From: Desulfolinea sp964487745
GTDB taxonomy: Bacteria > Chloroflexota > Anaerolineae > Anaerolineales > Villigracilaceae
Length of the DNA: 64,000 nt
Assembly: GCA_964487745.1 (NCBI GenBank)
Contig: CAZASG010000007.1
Coordinates: 46,690 to 110,689 of the forward strand
Direction of reading: 5' to 3'
Part shown: positions 24,910 through 33,127 of the stretch, one piece after another
Position numbering within the stretch: position 1 is the first letter of the stretch
Layout of the letters: every line of letters begins with the position of its first letter
Notes under the pieces: model-generated
Database searches by the model: none
Told to the model about the DNA's origin: nothing
Seen by the model: the letters and a program-made list of their open reading frames with translations, nothing else
Program-made: the position numbers and the translations under genes

Positions 24910-26205
24910 ATGAAGAAATCTGCCTTGCTGCTGGCAATATTTTTGACTGCTTGTTTTGGGGATGTGGAGCCGGATACGCCCATGCCCGAGCCTGCTCCCG
25001 TTGAAGCGACATCATCTGCGTCCCCAACCTTGCCCGTTATAGAGACAACTGAATTCGACAAATGGTCGTTATGGACAAATGATACCCAGCTCCGTGGTGC
25101 CAACACCTGGCAACGGATCGTTGTCCCCGAATATGATGGCGACGAATTTCTTGGCAACGACTATATCGGTCCTCCCTACACCCAATCCGATTTCGATGCG
25201 CTGGCAGCCTTGGGGGCAAATTACGTCAACCTTTCACATCCCGGCATCTTCACCGAACGCCCGCCTTATGTACTCGACGAAAAAGCCCTCGCCAATTTGG
25301 ATGCAATGGTGGAAATGGCAACGAATGCCGATCTCTTCGTCGTCATCACCTTCCGCACAGGACCGGGACGAAACGACTTCACCTTCTACCGCGACGACGA
25401 CTGGTTTGCCCCCGAAGACCTGATTGAAAACCTGTGGGGTGATGTTGATGCCCAAGCCGCATGGGCAGAAATGTGGCGCTACACTGCCGAGCATTTTCGT
25501 GATAATCCTGTCGTGATCGGCTACGATTTGATCTGTGAGCCTAATGCCAACGAAATTCTGAATGAGTGGGATAAAGATGAGTTCTACGCCAATTACAGTG
25601 GTACCGTTTATGACTGGAATAGATGGTATCCAAATTTGGTTTTAGCTATTCGTTCGGTAGATACAGAAACCCCGATTCTGGTCGGAGGAGAAGGATACAG
25701 CGCCCTTGACTGGCTGCCATATCTTGAATTGGTGGATGATGAGCGGATTGTTTACACCTTCCATCAATATGCGCCATCCATGTATATGTTCCAAAGCTCG
25801 GGTGAAGAACTCCGTTATCCCGGCTGGCTTGATACCGACTACGATGGACAGGATGATGATTTTAATCAGGCTTGGCTGGATGAATATCTTGCTATAGCGT
25901 CCGATTTTGTCAGCGAGTATGAGGTTCTTTTGGCGGTCAATGAATTCGGCGCAGCGCGCTGGGCTCCGGGTGCCGCAAATTTTATGCACGATCAGATGAC
26001 ACTTTTCGAAGAACTTGGTTTGAATTACGCTCTCTGGGTTTGGGATCCGGTCTGGCAACCGTGGAACGAAAATGTCAACCACCTTTCCTTCCGCTTTGGT
26101 CCTGATCCGGAAAATGCTACCGATGTGGACAGCGAATTGCAGGATGTCATCACCTCCTTCTGGGCGCGGAACACAGTCCGCCCTTCGGATTTTATGGAGC
26201 AATAA
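24910..26205 (+). CDS. GH5-like cellulase-family glycoside hydrolase lipoprotein
   Basis: The 431-residue protein has lipobox LTAC (Cys-15), a Pro/Thr linker and a (beta/alpha)8 glycosidase domain from about residue 45. The proposed acid/base is Glu-210 in DLICEPN and the nucleophile Glu-345 in VNEFGA; the histidine motif VYTFHQYAPS stands between them, as in GH5. In most GH5 enzymes an Asn precedes the acid/base; here it is Cys, so the subfamily is unusual. The likely substrate is a beta-linked glucan or mannan outside the cell. It is followed after two bases by the oxidoreductase gene. Confidence 0.8.
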   Translation: MKKSALLLAIFLTACFGDVEPDTPMPEPAPVEATSSASPTLPVIETTEFDKWSLWTNDTQLRGANTWQRIVVPEYDGDEFLGNDYIGPPYTQSDFDALAALGANYVNLSHPGIFTERPPYVLDEKALANLDAMVEMATNADLFVVITFRTGPGRNDFTFYRDDDWFAPEDLIENLWGDVDAQAAWAEMWRYTAEHFRDNPVVIGYDLICEPNANEILNEWDKDEFYANYSGTVYDWNRWYPNLVLAIRSVDTETPILVGGEGYSALDWLPYLELVDDERIVYTFHQYAPSMYMFQSSGEELRYPGWLDTDYDGQDDDFNQAWLDEYLAIASDFVSEYEVLLAVNEFGAARWAPGAANFMHDQMTLFEELGLNYALWVWDPVWQPWNENVNHLSFRFGPDPENATDVDSELQDVITSFWARNTVRPSDFMEQ

Positions 26206-26207
26206 AA

Positions 26208-26759
26208 ATGGAAAAAACACTCCGTTTCATCTTCCGCCAACTGAATAAATTCTTCATGGTTCCGGCATTTCGCTGGGGTTTTGGGCCTTTTATGGGCAGT
26301 CCGATCTCCGGTTATATCATGGTCTTGAAAACCATCGGGCGCAAGACCGGGCTGGTGCGATATGCACCGGTCAATTACGCCATTTTGGATGGGAATATCT
26401 ACTGTCTTTCGGGATTCGGGAAGATTGCCCACTGGTACAAGAATCTCCAGGCTCAGCCGCAGATCAACCTGATCCTGCCTGCCGCGACGCTCTCCGGTGA
26501 AGCTGCTACCGTTACCGATCCAGACGAGTGGTTGAGAGCTGCCCGTCAAATCCTGAAAAATAGCGGATTTGCCGGTTTTCTGGCTGGCTATAACACCTGG
26601 ACTATTTCTGACGAAGACTTGCGCGAAAGGGGCAAGGATATGATCGTCATTTGCATTAAGCCGAACGGGCTTCATGCAGGCGCTGCTGATCCCGGCGGAA
26701 AGTTGTGGCTCTGGCTGACGATCGCACTTGTTGTTGTGCTGGTAATTCTTTTTCTTTAG
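26208..26759 (+). CDS. Deazaflavin-dependent nitroreductase-family (DUF385-like) protein
   Basis: The 183-residue protein matches the F420/deazaflavin-dependent Ddn-like split-barrel family: VLKTIGRKTGLVRYAPVNY near residues 40-58, then HWYKNLQAQPQINL, the usual NP/QP segment. Instead of ending there it carries a C-terminal TM helix (about 163-183), which would anchor it with the catalytic part inside. The cofactor (F420 or a flavin) is inferred from the family. It starts two bases after the GH5 stop, so it is likely co-transcribed. Confidence 0.75.
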   Translation: MEKTLRFIFRQLNKFFMVPAFRWGFGPFMGSPISGYIMVLKTIGRKTGLVRYAPVNYAILDGNIYCLSGFGKIAHWYKNLQAQPQINLILPAATLSGEAATVTDPDEWLRAARQILKNSGFAGFLAGYNTWTISDEDLRERGKDMIVICIKPNGLHAGAADPGGKLWLWLTIALVVVLVILFL

Positions 26760-26788
26760 CGTACGCTAATAACAATTCGGGAGGGACG

Positions 26789-28363
26789 ATGAAACGCTTA
26801 ATATTTTCTTTCGCCATTATTTTGATAGTTCTTTTGCTCATTGCTGCAGCACGCCCGCAAAGCAGCAGCCCGCCCGCGGAACCGGTCAAGATCATCTTCA
26901 TCCACCACTCCACTGGCGAAGGCTGGATCATGGACGATTATGGCGGCTTGGGTTTAGCGCTCGCGCAAAATAACTACTATCTCAGCGACACCAACTACGG
27001 CTGGGGCCCCAATGGCATCGGCGACCGCACTGACATCCCCAACTGGACCGAATGGTTCGCCAGCGCAGAAACACCCACCTACATGAACGCCCTTTTCAAT
27101 GAAAGCGAGCAACATTCCGAGTACACACGCACCTTCGCGGACCCCGGCGGCGAGAACGAGATCGTCATGTTCAAATCCTGCTTCCCGAACTCGGCGCTTG
27201 AGGGCAATATCAACGATCCGCCCACCCCCGATGGCTGGCTGACCATCGGCAACTCGAAATACGTCTACAACACCATTCTCGAATACTTTGCCACGCGCCC
27301 CGATAAACTCTTCATCGTCATCACCGCGCCGCCGCTTTCCGACCCCACCTACGCCAATAACGCTCGCGCCTTCAATAATTGGCTCAAGAACGAATGGCTT
27401 GCCAATTACGAAGGCAGCAACGTCGCCGTTTTCGACTTTTACGACGTACTCACGGGCCCCGGCGGCAATACCCTCTACTATCCCACTGGCGACGATCACC
27501 CCTCAGCAGAAGGAAGCCGGATCGCGACGGCGGAATTTCTTCCGGTGTTGAATACTGCTTACAATCGGTGGCAAGCCGGGGACACGTCCGCTCCGCCCGT
27601 GGATAACGAACCTGCTCCCGCCGCAGAAACATCTCCTGCCCCTGAGCTTTATCCTGCGCAAGCCCCCTTCATAATTAAATTGATTGACGATTTCGAAGGC
27701 GGTATCCCAATCGGTAGCCATGGCTGGGAAGCGTACAAAGATGAAAACCCGGAAACAAGTATCTCCTGTGCCTTCTCAGGAGACGTGGTACACAGCGGAG
27801 CAAATGCCATGCGGATCGATTATAAGATTGCGCTCTACACTTGGGCTACCTGCCATCTTGAGTTTAACAATCCCCAAAACTGGAGTGGAAATGAAGGGAT
27901 CTCCTTCCATGCTTATGCAGAGCAGGAGGAGACCACCTTCAATATCGATCTCTTTGTGGAGGGTGAGAGCTATGTATACAAGGGATGGGTCGAAGGAAGT
28001 GGGCATTGGCAGGAGTTCATTGTCTTTTGGGACGAGTTCAGGCGTGTGGACTGGGAAGAAAATGCCGGTACACCCTTTACTAAAACCGATCAAGTGACGG
28101 GATTTGCCTTTGGCTTTAATACCCCCGATGATATGGCAGAAGGTTTTAGCGGTACACTTTATATTGACGATCTTGTCGTGGGTGTGCCTGGTACCGAAAT
28201 AGAAGCTGCTCTGGACGAAGCCCCTGCTCCTGAAAGTGCGACAGGGAGAGATGATGTTGGTGCTGACGATGGCGCGGGGAGTACACCCTTGCCCTGTGTG
28301 GGCGGTCTGGTTTTACCGGTAGCACTAGGCGGTTTTGCCTTCGCGCAAAGGAAAAAGAAATGA
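26789..28363 (+). CDS. Surface SGNH-hydrolase-like protein with CBM-like domain and sorting-like tail
   Basis: The start at 26789 follows GGGAGGG; the upstream in-frame ATG lacks one. The 524-residue protein has a signal peptide or N-terminal anchor (about 5-24) and an SGNH/GDSL-like domain (about 33-265). That domain has the opening FIHHSTGEGW and a catalytic-type Asp-His in GDDHPSAEGS. A Pro/Ala linker leads to a beta-sandwich (about 300-465) like CBM11-type carbohydrate-binding modules, with DDFEGG at the start and YIDDLVVG at the end. The tail is LPCVGGL, a hydrophobic stretch, then RKKK, shared with the 14362-17310 product. It overlaps the next gene by four bases. Confidence 0.78.
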   Translation: MKRLIFSFAIILIVLLLIAAARPQSSSPPAEPVKIIFIHHSTGEGWIMDDYGGLGLALAQNNYYLSDTNYGWGPNGIGDRTDIPNWTEWFASAETPTYMNALFNESEQHSEYTRTFADPGGENEIVMFKSCFPNSALEGNINDPPTPDGWLTIGNSKYVYNTILEYFATRPDKLFIVITAPPLSDPTYANNARAFNNWLKNEWLANYEGSNVAVFDFYDVLTGPGGNTLYYPTGDDHPSAEGSRIATAEFLPVLNTAYNRWQAGDTSAPPVDNEPAPAAETSPAPELYPAQAPFIIKLIDDFEGGIPIGSHGWEAYKDENPETSISCAFSGDVVHSGANAMRIDYKIALYTWATCHLEFNNPQNWSGNEGISFHAYAEQEETTFNIDLFVEGESYVYKGWVEGSGHWQEFIVFWDEFRRVDWEENAGTPFTKTDQVTGFAFGFNTPDDMAEGFSGTLYIDDLVVGVPGTEIEAALDEAPAPESATGRDDVGADDGAGSTPLPCVGGLVLPVALGGFAFAQRKKK

Positions 28364-29346
28364 CAGAAAAGATCAGATGGGGCGTTATCTCGCCCGGTAA
28401 GATTGCCCATATCTTTGCACAAGGTGTAGAAACCATCCCCGACGCGGAGATCGTTGCTGCTGCCAGTTCGAGCAAGAAACGAGCGAAGGCTTTTGCGAAG
28501 GAATATGGCGTTGCCAAAGCCTACGATGACTACGAAGCTTTGGTCGCCGACCCCAACGTGGATGCCGTTTATATCGCTTCTTTGCATCACCAACACTTTG
28601 GGCACGCAATGCTGGCGCTCGAAGCAGGGAAACACGTTCTCTGCGAAAAGCCACTGACGGTCAACGCCGCCGAAACACAGAAATTGATCGAGACGGCACG
28701 CGAGAAAAATCTCTTTTTGATGGAAGCCTTATGGACGCACTTTTTGCCCATTTATGACGTTGTACGAAAATGGTTGGACGATGAGCTGATCGGTGAGATC
28801 AAATTTCTGACATCCACCTTCGGCTTCCGCGCCAAACGGGATGAGAATAATCGTCTTTTCAACCCAAATCTGGCGGGCGGCTCTCTGTTGGATATTGGCA
28901 TTTATCCGCTGGCTGTTTCGCAATTTGTGATGGGCGAGTTCCCAAAATCTTTCAAAGTTCATGCCCTGAAAGGGAGTACGGGTGTGGACGAAAGTCTCTC
29001 TGCAATCTTGATCTATGAAAATGGCGTCACATCACAATTCACGAGCACCTTTCTTGCCAAAGCGACGAACGATTTCTTCATTTATGGGACAAAGGGGCAT
29101 ATCCGCATCCATCCAAATTTCTGGGGCGGCACCGAAGCGACCTTGAGTATCATGAAAAAGAAAGATGAAGTGGTCTCCGCTCCTTTCCGCGCGACAGGCT
29201 TCGAGTACCAAACTGAAGAAGCGATGCGCTGTATCCGCGCGGGGTTGCTGGAAAGCCCCGTTGTCTTGCATGAGTACACGCTCTCGATGATGAGATTAAT
29301 GGATGAAATGCGGGCTGAGTTTGGGTTGAGATATCCTTTTGAGTGA
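28360..29346 (+). CDS. Gfo/Idh/MocA-family NAD(P)-dependent oxidoreductase
   Basis: The 328-residue protein has an N-terminal Rossmann domain (GVISPGKIAHIF, about 8-19), the family signature EKPLT at about 97-101 with its catalytic Lys, and a C-terminal alpha/beta domain (GSLLDIGIYPLAV). It is nearest in style to dihydrodiol/D-xylose dehydrogenase-like members, so a sugar or inositol substrate is likely. The start overlaps the surface hydrolase stop by four bases (ATGA). Together with the GH5 enzyme it suggests carbohydrate use. Confidence 0.88.
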   Translation: MTEKIRWGVISPGKIAHIFAQGVETIPDAEIVAAASSSKKRAKAFAKEYGVAKAYDDYEALVADPNVDAVYIASLHHQHFGHAMLALEAGKHVLCEKPLTVNAAETQKLIETAREKNLFLMEALWTHFLPIYDVVRKWLDDELIGEIKFLTSTFGFRAKRDENNRLFNPNLAGGSLLDIGIYPLAVSQFVMGEFPKSFKVHALKGSTGVDESLSAILIYENGVTSQFTSTFLAKATNDFFIYGTKGHIRIHPNFWGGTEATLSIMKKKDEVVSAPFRATGFEYQTEEAMRCIRAGLLESPVVLHEYTLSMMRLMDEMRAEFGLRYPFE

Positions 29347-29350
29347 AGCG

Positions 29351-29402
29351 TGATGAGCGACGAGTGAAACGTGAAATTTCACTTATCACTTCTCACTTAT
29401 CA
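29351..29402. repeat. Imperfect 52-bp palindrome
   Basis: The two 26-base halves match at about 20 of 26 positions around a perfect centre GTGAAATTTCAC. It is built of GTGA/TCAC words and sits between the oxidoreductase stop and the CotH start. It may hairpin as a terminator or be a repeat resembling those that flank the 31185 gene. Confidence 0.6.
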
Positions 29403-29409
29403 AAAAACT

Positions 29410-31119
29410 ATGAGTAAAAAAACTACTTATCGAAAAACAGAAATCGCTAGCATCGCCGCCTTTGTGATCGTAACGCTGTTTCTCTTGGCATTCAATCCCT
29501 CGCAAGGTGTGGATGCCGTTGGCGAGGGAGCGCCGAGCGCCGAGCTTGAAGCCTACGCCTACGCCATGCCGCATCGCGGATGGGCGCCGATGACGGTTTA
29601 TTTCAGTGCTTTTGGCAGTACGTCGGCATTGGGAAATATCGTCGGCTACGAATGGGATTTGGACGGCAACGGTCTCTACGATACCGATGCCAGCGCGGAG
29701 GGGAGCTATGCCAATTACACCTACACCAAGCCTGGCGAATATCTAGTCACTATGCGCGTAACCGATGATGCAGGGCGCTCGTCCACGGCGCAGACGATGG
29801 TGACAGTGATGCATCCCGCATCCAGCACGGTGGATTATTGGACGATCTTCGATGATTCTCAGGTGCGGAAGGTGGAGTTGCAGATCACGAAAGCAAATTG
29901 GGATGCTTTGTGGGCACAACCCGAATCGAAAACCCGTGTGGAAGCGGATGTAATTCTCTTTGGCGATCTGGTCGAATCGGTTGCCGTCAGTATGAAAGGC
30001 AACGGCTCCTTGGGAGGTTCTGGCGAGAAAAAATCATGGAAAATTGATACAGACTATTTTGTCGCCGAGCAGGAATACAAGAATTTGAAACAGCTCCTTT
30101 TCCACAATAATTTTATGGACGCATCCATGCTGCGTGAGAAGATGGGCTACGAGATGAGCGCTTTTGCGGGCGTCCCTGCGGGGCATACGGCTTATGTCGA
30201 GTTTTGGATCGACATAACGGATGATGGGAATCCATCCGAGTATTGGGGCGTCTATACGATGGTTGAGCGCCCCGATGCGAAGTTTGTGCGCAATCGTTTT
30301 GGGGACGATGCCGGGGTCGGCAATCTCTTCAAGGCGGATGCCTGGTTCGAGCAGGGGGCTGCTGACCTAGCCTATTACGGAAGTGATATCGAAGATTATC
30401 CCAAACCTCGGGGAGAGGTCGCATACGGTCTGCGTACCAATAAAGATGAAGCCGACTACAGCGACATCATCCAATTATGCTATGTGATCGACGGCGTCCA
30501 ATATGAATCCGAAGAAGCATTTACGCAGGCTTTGGAGGGTGTCCTGAATGTGGATGGCTATCTGCGTTATACGGCGGTGCTGATGACGCATCAAAATCTG
30601 GATACCTACCAGTACACGGGGAATAATTTTTTCATCTATAACGATCTGACGACGGGGAAATTTGAGTTCGTGGCGTGGGATTTAAATAGTTCGTGGATGG
30701 GCAGCGCCGAGTTCCCCTTTTATGGCGAAAAATGCTGTATGGGACCGGTGCAATGGGCGCCGCTTTACACGAAGGTGATGCAGGTGGCACGCTACAGGCA
30801 GGATTACGCCGCCTATGTGGATCTGCTGACCCGTTACTGGTTCAACGGGAATTATTTTGCGCTTCGCTCGGACGAGTTGCAGGGTCTCGTTTCCCCGTAC
30901 TTGGTGCAAGGCGAGGGAGATAAGGCGTATTACGGCGCTTCGGCACTCTACACGCCCGAACAGTTCTCTACCGAGCGACAACAGATGCTGAATTTTACGC
31001 AGCAACGCAGTCAGTTTTTGCAATCTTTTTTGACTTCGGGGCAATGGAAGACCTTTGTGCCTGAAGCGAATGTGGATTTGAATACGGAAGGGAATTTTAA
31101 TGAAGATTTGGGTTGGTGA
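29410..31119 (+). CDS. CotH-family kinase-like protein with PKD domain
   Basis: CotH-type proteins are atypical protein-kinase-fold enzymes that phosphorylate secreted proteins (spore-coat proteins in Bacillus). The 569-residue product (ATG 29410) has an N-terminal TM/signal segment (about 10-35), a PKD-type beta-sandwich (about 50-135, YEWDLDGNG...YTYTKPGEYLVTMRVTD in pieces) and a CotH domain (about 145-550). CotH motifs seen are SMKGNGS, KKSWKID and WDLNSSWMG. It is the first gene of a set with DUF4956 and VTC-domain genes, a recurrent neighbourhood. No ribosome site is obvious. The gene for its target is unknown. Confidence 0.85.
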   Translation: MSKKTTYRKTEIASIAAFVIVTLFLLAFNPSQGVDAVGEGAPSAELEAYAYAMPHRGWAPMTVYFSAFGSTSALGNIVGYEWDLDGNGLYDTDASAEGSYANYTYTKPGEYLVTMRVTDDAGRSSTAQTMVTVMHPASSTVDYWTIFDDSQVRKVELQITKANWDALWAQPESKTRVEADVILFGDLVESVAVSMKGNGSLGGSGEKKSWKIDTDYFVAEQEYKNLKQLLFHNNFMDASMLREKMGYEMSAFAGVPAGHTAYVEFWIDITDDGNPSEYWGVYTMVERPDAKFVRNRFGDDAGVGNLFKADAWFEQGAADLAYYGSDIEDYPKPRGEVAYGLRTNKDEADYSDIIQLCYVIDGVQYESEEAFTQALEGVLNVDGYLRYTAVLMTHQNLDTYQYTGNNFFIYNDLTTGKFEFVAWDLNSSWMGSAEFPFYGEKCCMGPVQWAPLYTKVMQVARYRQDYAAYVDLLTRYWFNGNYFALRSDELQGLVSPYLVQGEGDKAYYGASALYTPEQFSTERQQMLNFTQQRSQFLQSFLTSGQWKTFVPEANVDLNTEGNFNEDLGW

Positions 31120-31120
31120 A

Positions 31121-31599
31121 TTAATAAATGATGAACGATGAATGCGGAATGATGAATTAAAAGCTGACTTTTGGAGATATAAATATGGGTGAGAAAAAAG
31201 AACCGTTGGCGCTTCGTGTGCGGACAAAAGAGTTTGCTTTGCGTATCATTCGTTTGTATAGGGCATTGCCCAAAAGCGGTGAAGCAAATGTGATCGGCAG
31301 GCAAATTTTGCGAAGCGGAACGTCAGTTGGGGCGCAATATAGAGAAGCATATCGAGCAAAATCGCCTCGTGATTTCATCAACAAGATGGAAGGAAGTCTT
31401 CAGGAACTCGACGAAACTGCATTCTGGATAGAACTGCTCATCGAAGCTGAAATAATGCCAGAAGAGCGAATGAGCGAGTTAGCAAAAGAAACCGATGAAC
31501 TTATTGCTATCTTCGTTTCTTCTATCAATACAGCAAAGAAAAATAACAAAAAGTAAAAAAAGATTCATCATTCATCGTTCATCATTCTGCATTTATTAA
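31121..31599. mobile_element. Putative S23-type insert bounded by inverted repeats
   Basis: Left end 31121-31158 and right end 31563-31599 are inverted copies made of the words TTAATAAATG, ATGAACGATGAATG and GAATGATGAA, with a shift of about six bases between them. They enclose a single gene, a four-helix-bundle protein. The segment separates CotH from its usual neighbours, which fits a small inserted unit. No transposase is present, and no target duplication is clear. Confidence 0.5.
31185..31556 (+). CDS. Four-helix-bundle protein (S23 / 23S rRNA intervening-sequence type)
   Basis: The 123-residue protein matches the S23/IVP family: FALRIIRLYRALP, GRQILRSGTSVGAQYREA and a long C-terminal helix pair with FWIELLIEAEIM. 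Homologues are encoded by intervening sequences in 23S rRNA and act as the Avd accessory protein in diversity-generating retroelements, where the pentameric bundle binds nucleic acid. Here there is no rRNA or reverse transcriptase nearby. It has a GGAG ribosome site and inverted-repeat flanks. Confidence 0.85.
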   Translation: MGEKKEPLALRVRTKEFALRIIRLYRALPKSGEANVIGRQILRSGTSVGAQYREAYRAKSPRDFINKMEGSLQELDETAFWIELLIEAEIMPEERMSELAKETDELIAIFVSSINTAKKNNKK

Positions 31600-31609
31600 G
31601 GAGAAGTCC

Positions 31610-33007
31610 ATGAAAAAACTCAAAAGAATTTTTCTCATCACCACCATTATTCTTCTCATTCCAACCCTCGCCCTCGCCCAAGGCAACGGCTTCACCGAAA
31701 CCTTCGACGATGCCACCCTCCACGAATGGGAAGCTCCAGGCGCAACGGTCGAGAACGGTGTTTTGAAGATCAGCGATGGTGGCTTCGCCCTCCACTTTGG
31801 CGATTGGTCTGAGATCACACTGACGCTCAAATTCAAATTCTCTGGCGAAGGGGAAGGGGCGGTCAATTACTACTTCCGCGACGAGGGGCGCTATAGTGTT
31901 GTTTTTGCTGAAAACCATCTGGCTCTCGAAAAAGAAACACCGCAAGGATTTGAGATGCTGGACAATACCAATGTTGACGGTCTCCAGTCCGACACATGGA
32001 TAAATCTCAAGATTATCGTCAGTGGTGGCGAGCATCAAGTCTACATCAATGATGCGCTTCAGATCACAGCCACAGATTCCAACCCGCTTGAGACGGGTGC
32101 AGTGATGTTCAACTCGCGCGGTCTCACCCTCGAATTTGACGACCTAAATGTTCAAGGAACGCCTGGCGAAGGCGCCATGCTCGAAGGCGAAGATCCGTCC
32201 GAAGGGGAAGAGCCACCAATGGAAGGCGAAGCTCCACCGATGGGCGAAGAACCACCAACGGGCGAAGGCGCACCGCAAGTTGGCGAAACGACCGTTCCCG
32301 CAACCGACGATACAACCCAACCTTTAACGAAAGAGGGACTCATGCAAGAATTCTTCTCGAGTCAAGCCAACCCGACTGACCTGACCACATTCCTGATTAA
32401 CATGGTGCTGGCAGCCATCGCCGCCTTTATTCTCAGTATGGTCTACATCCACTGGGGATCATCGCTCTCGAACCGCCGCAAATTCGCCGCCAACTTCATG
32501 CTGATGACAGTCACGACCACCTTCATCATCCTCGTCGTCCGCTCCTCGGTGGCGCTCAGTTTGGGCTTGGTCGGTGCGCTCTCCATCGTCCGCTTTCGCA
32601 CCGCCGTCAAAGAACCCGAAGAACTCGCCTACCTCTTCTTCGCTATCGGCATTGGCATCGGCTTGGGGGATAATCAGCGACTGATCACGATGTTGGCGTT
32701 GGTGATCGGAATCGTCATTATCGGATTGAATCGCTTGCTCCGCCGCGCCGAAGCGGACGTGAATTTACATTTGGTCATTGCAAGTCAACATCCAGCCAAA
32801 GTGGAGTTGGTACAGATCGAAGCCGTTTTACGAAAATATTGCTCAAAAATGAAACTGCTCCGCTTCGACGAAACATCCGGGATGCTCGAAGCAGGCTTCC
32901 TGATTGAATTTCAGGATATGAGCCAACTAAACGTGACCAAGCAAGAGTTAAGGGCGCTCTCCGAGCAGATCGAGATCACTTTTATGGATAATAAAGGTGT
33001 TTGGTAA
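31610..33007 (+). CDS. LamG/DUF1080-like ectodomain fused to DUF4956 membrane protein
   Basis: The 465-residue protein has a signal peptide (about 1-23), a concanavalin-like sandwich (about 26-185), a Glu/Pro/Gly-rich linker (about 188-235), and a DUF4956 domain with three to four TM helices (about 260-375) containing the hallmark SIVRFRTAVKEPEELAYLF. A cytoplasmic C-terminal ferredoxin-like part (about 385-465) completes it. Ordinary DUF4956 proteins lack the exported sandwich, so this is a fusion. DUF4956, CotH and VTC proteins recur together. A role in a membrane complex making or handling polyphosphate or phosphorylated protein is an inference. The sandwich is paralogous to that of the BNR protein at 14362. 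Ribosome site AAGGAG. Confidence 0.85.
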   Translation: MKKLKRIFLITTIILLIPTLALAQGNGFTETFDDATLHEWEAPGATVENGVLKISDGGFALHFGDWSEITLTLKFKFSGEGEGAVNYYFRDEGRYSVVFAENHLALEKETPQGFEMLDNTNVDGLQSDTWINLKIIVSGGEHQVYINDALQITATDSNPLETGAVMFNSRGLTLEFDDLNVQGTPGEGAMLEGEDPSEGEEPPMEGEAPPMGEEPPTGEGAPQVGETTVPATDDTTQPLTKEGLMQEFFSSQANPTDLTTFLINMVLAAIAAFILSMVYIHWGSSLSNRRKFAANFMLMTVTTTFIILVVRSSVALSLGLVGALSIVRFRTAVKEPEELAYLFFAIGIGIGLGDNQRLITMLALVIGIVIIGLNRLLRRAEADVNLHLVIASQHPAKVELVQIEAVLRKYCSKMKLLRFDETSGMLEAGFLIEFQDMSQLNVTKQELRALSEQIEITFMDNKGVW

Positions 33008-33013
33008 ATAACT

Positions 33014-33111
33014 GATAGTGCGTCGCACCAAAAAGACAGGTATCTGCCTGTCAATGGGCATTATGCTCATCGTTTTGCATCATTTTGTCGAAGATGGTGC
33101 GACGCACTATC
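33014..33111. repeat. Palindromic repeat family A, copy 2 (cruciform-like)
   Basis: A perfect 17-bp outer stem, GATAGTGCGTCGCACCA at 33014-33030 with its complement at 33095-33111, encloses a 6-bp hairpin GACAGG/CCTGTC (33035-33052). A second hairpin ATGGGCA/TGCTCAT (33054-33070) follows inside. It fills most of the gap between the DUF4956 and VTC genes, so it would be transcribed if they form an operon. Confidence 0.8.
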
Positions 33112-33127
33112 TGCCAGGAAAGAAAAA

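Noticed and set aside
31185..31556. rRNA intervening sequence
   Set aside because: The S23-type protein suggests it, but flanking sequence is protein coding and no 23S rRNA is present.
32190..32300. Short tandem repeat / CRISPR-like array
   Set aside because: It is the coding sequence of the Glu/Pro/Gly linker in the DUF4956 fusion; periodicity follows codons and there are no unique spacers. No CRISPR array was found anywhere.
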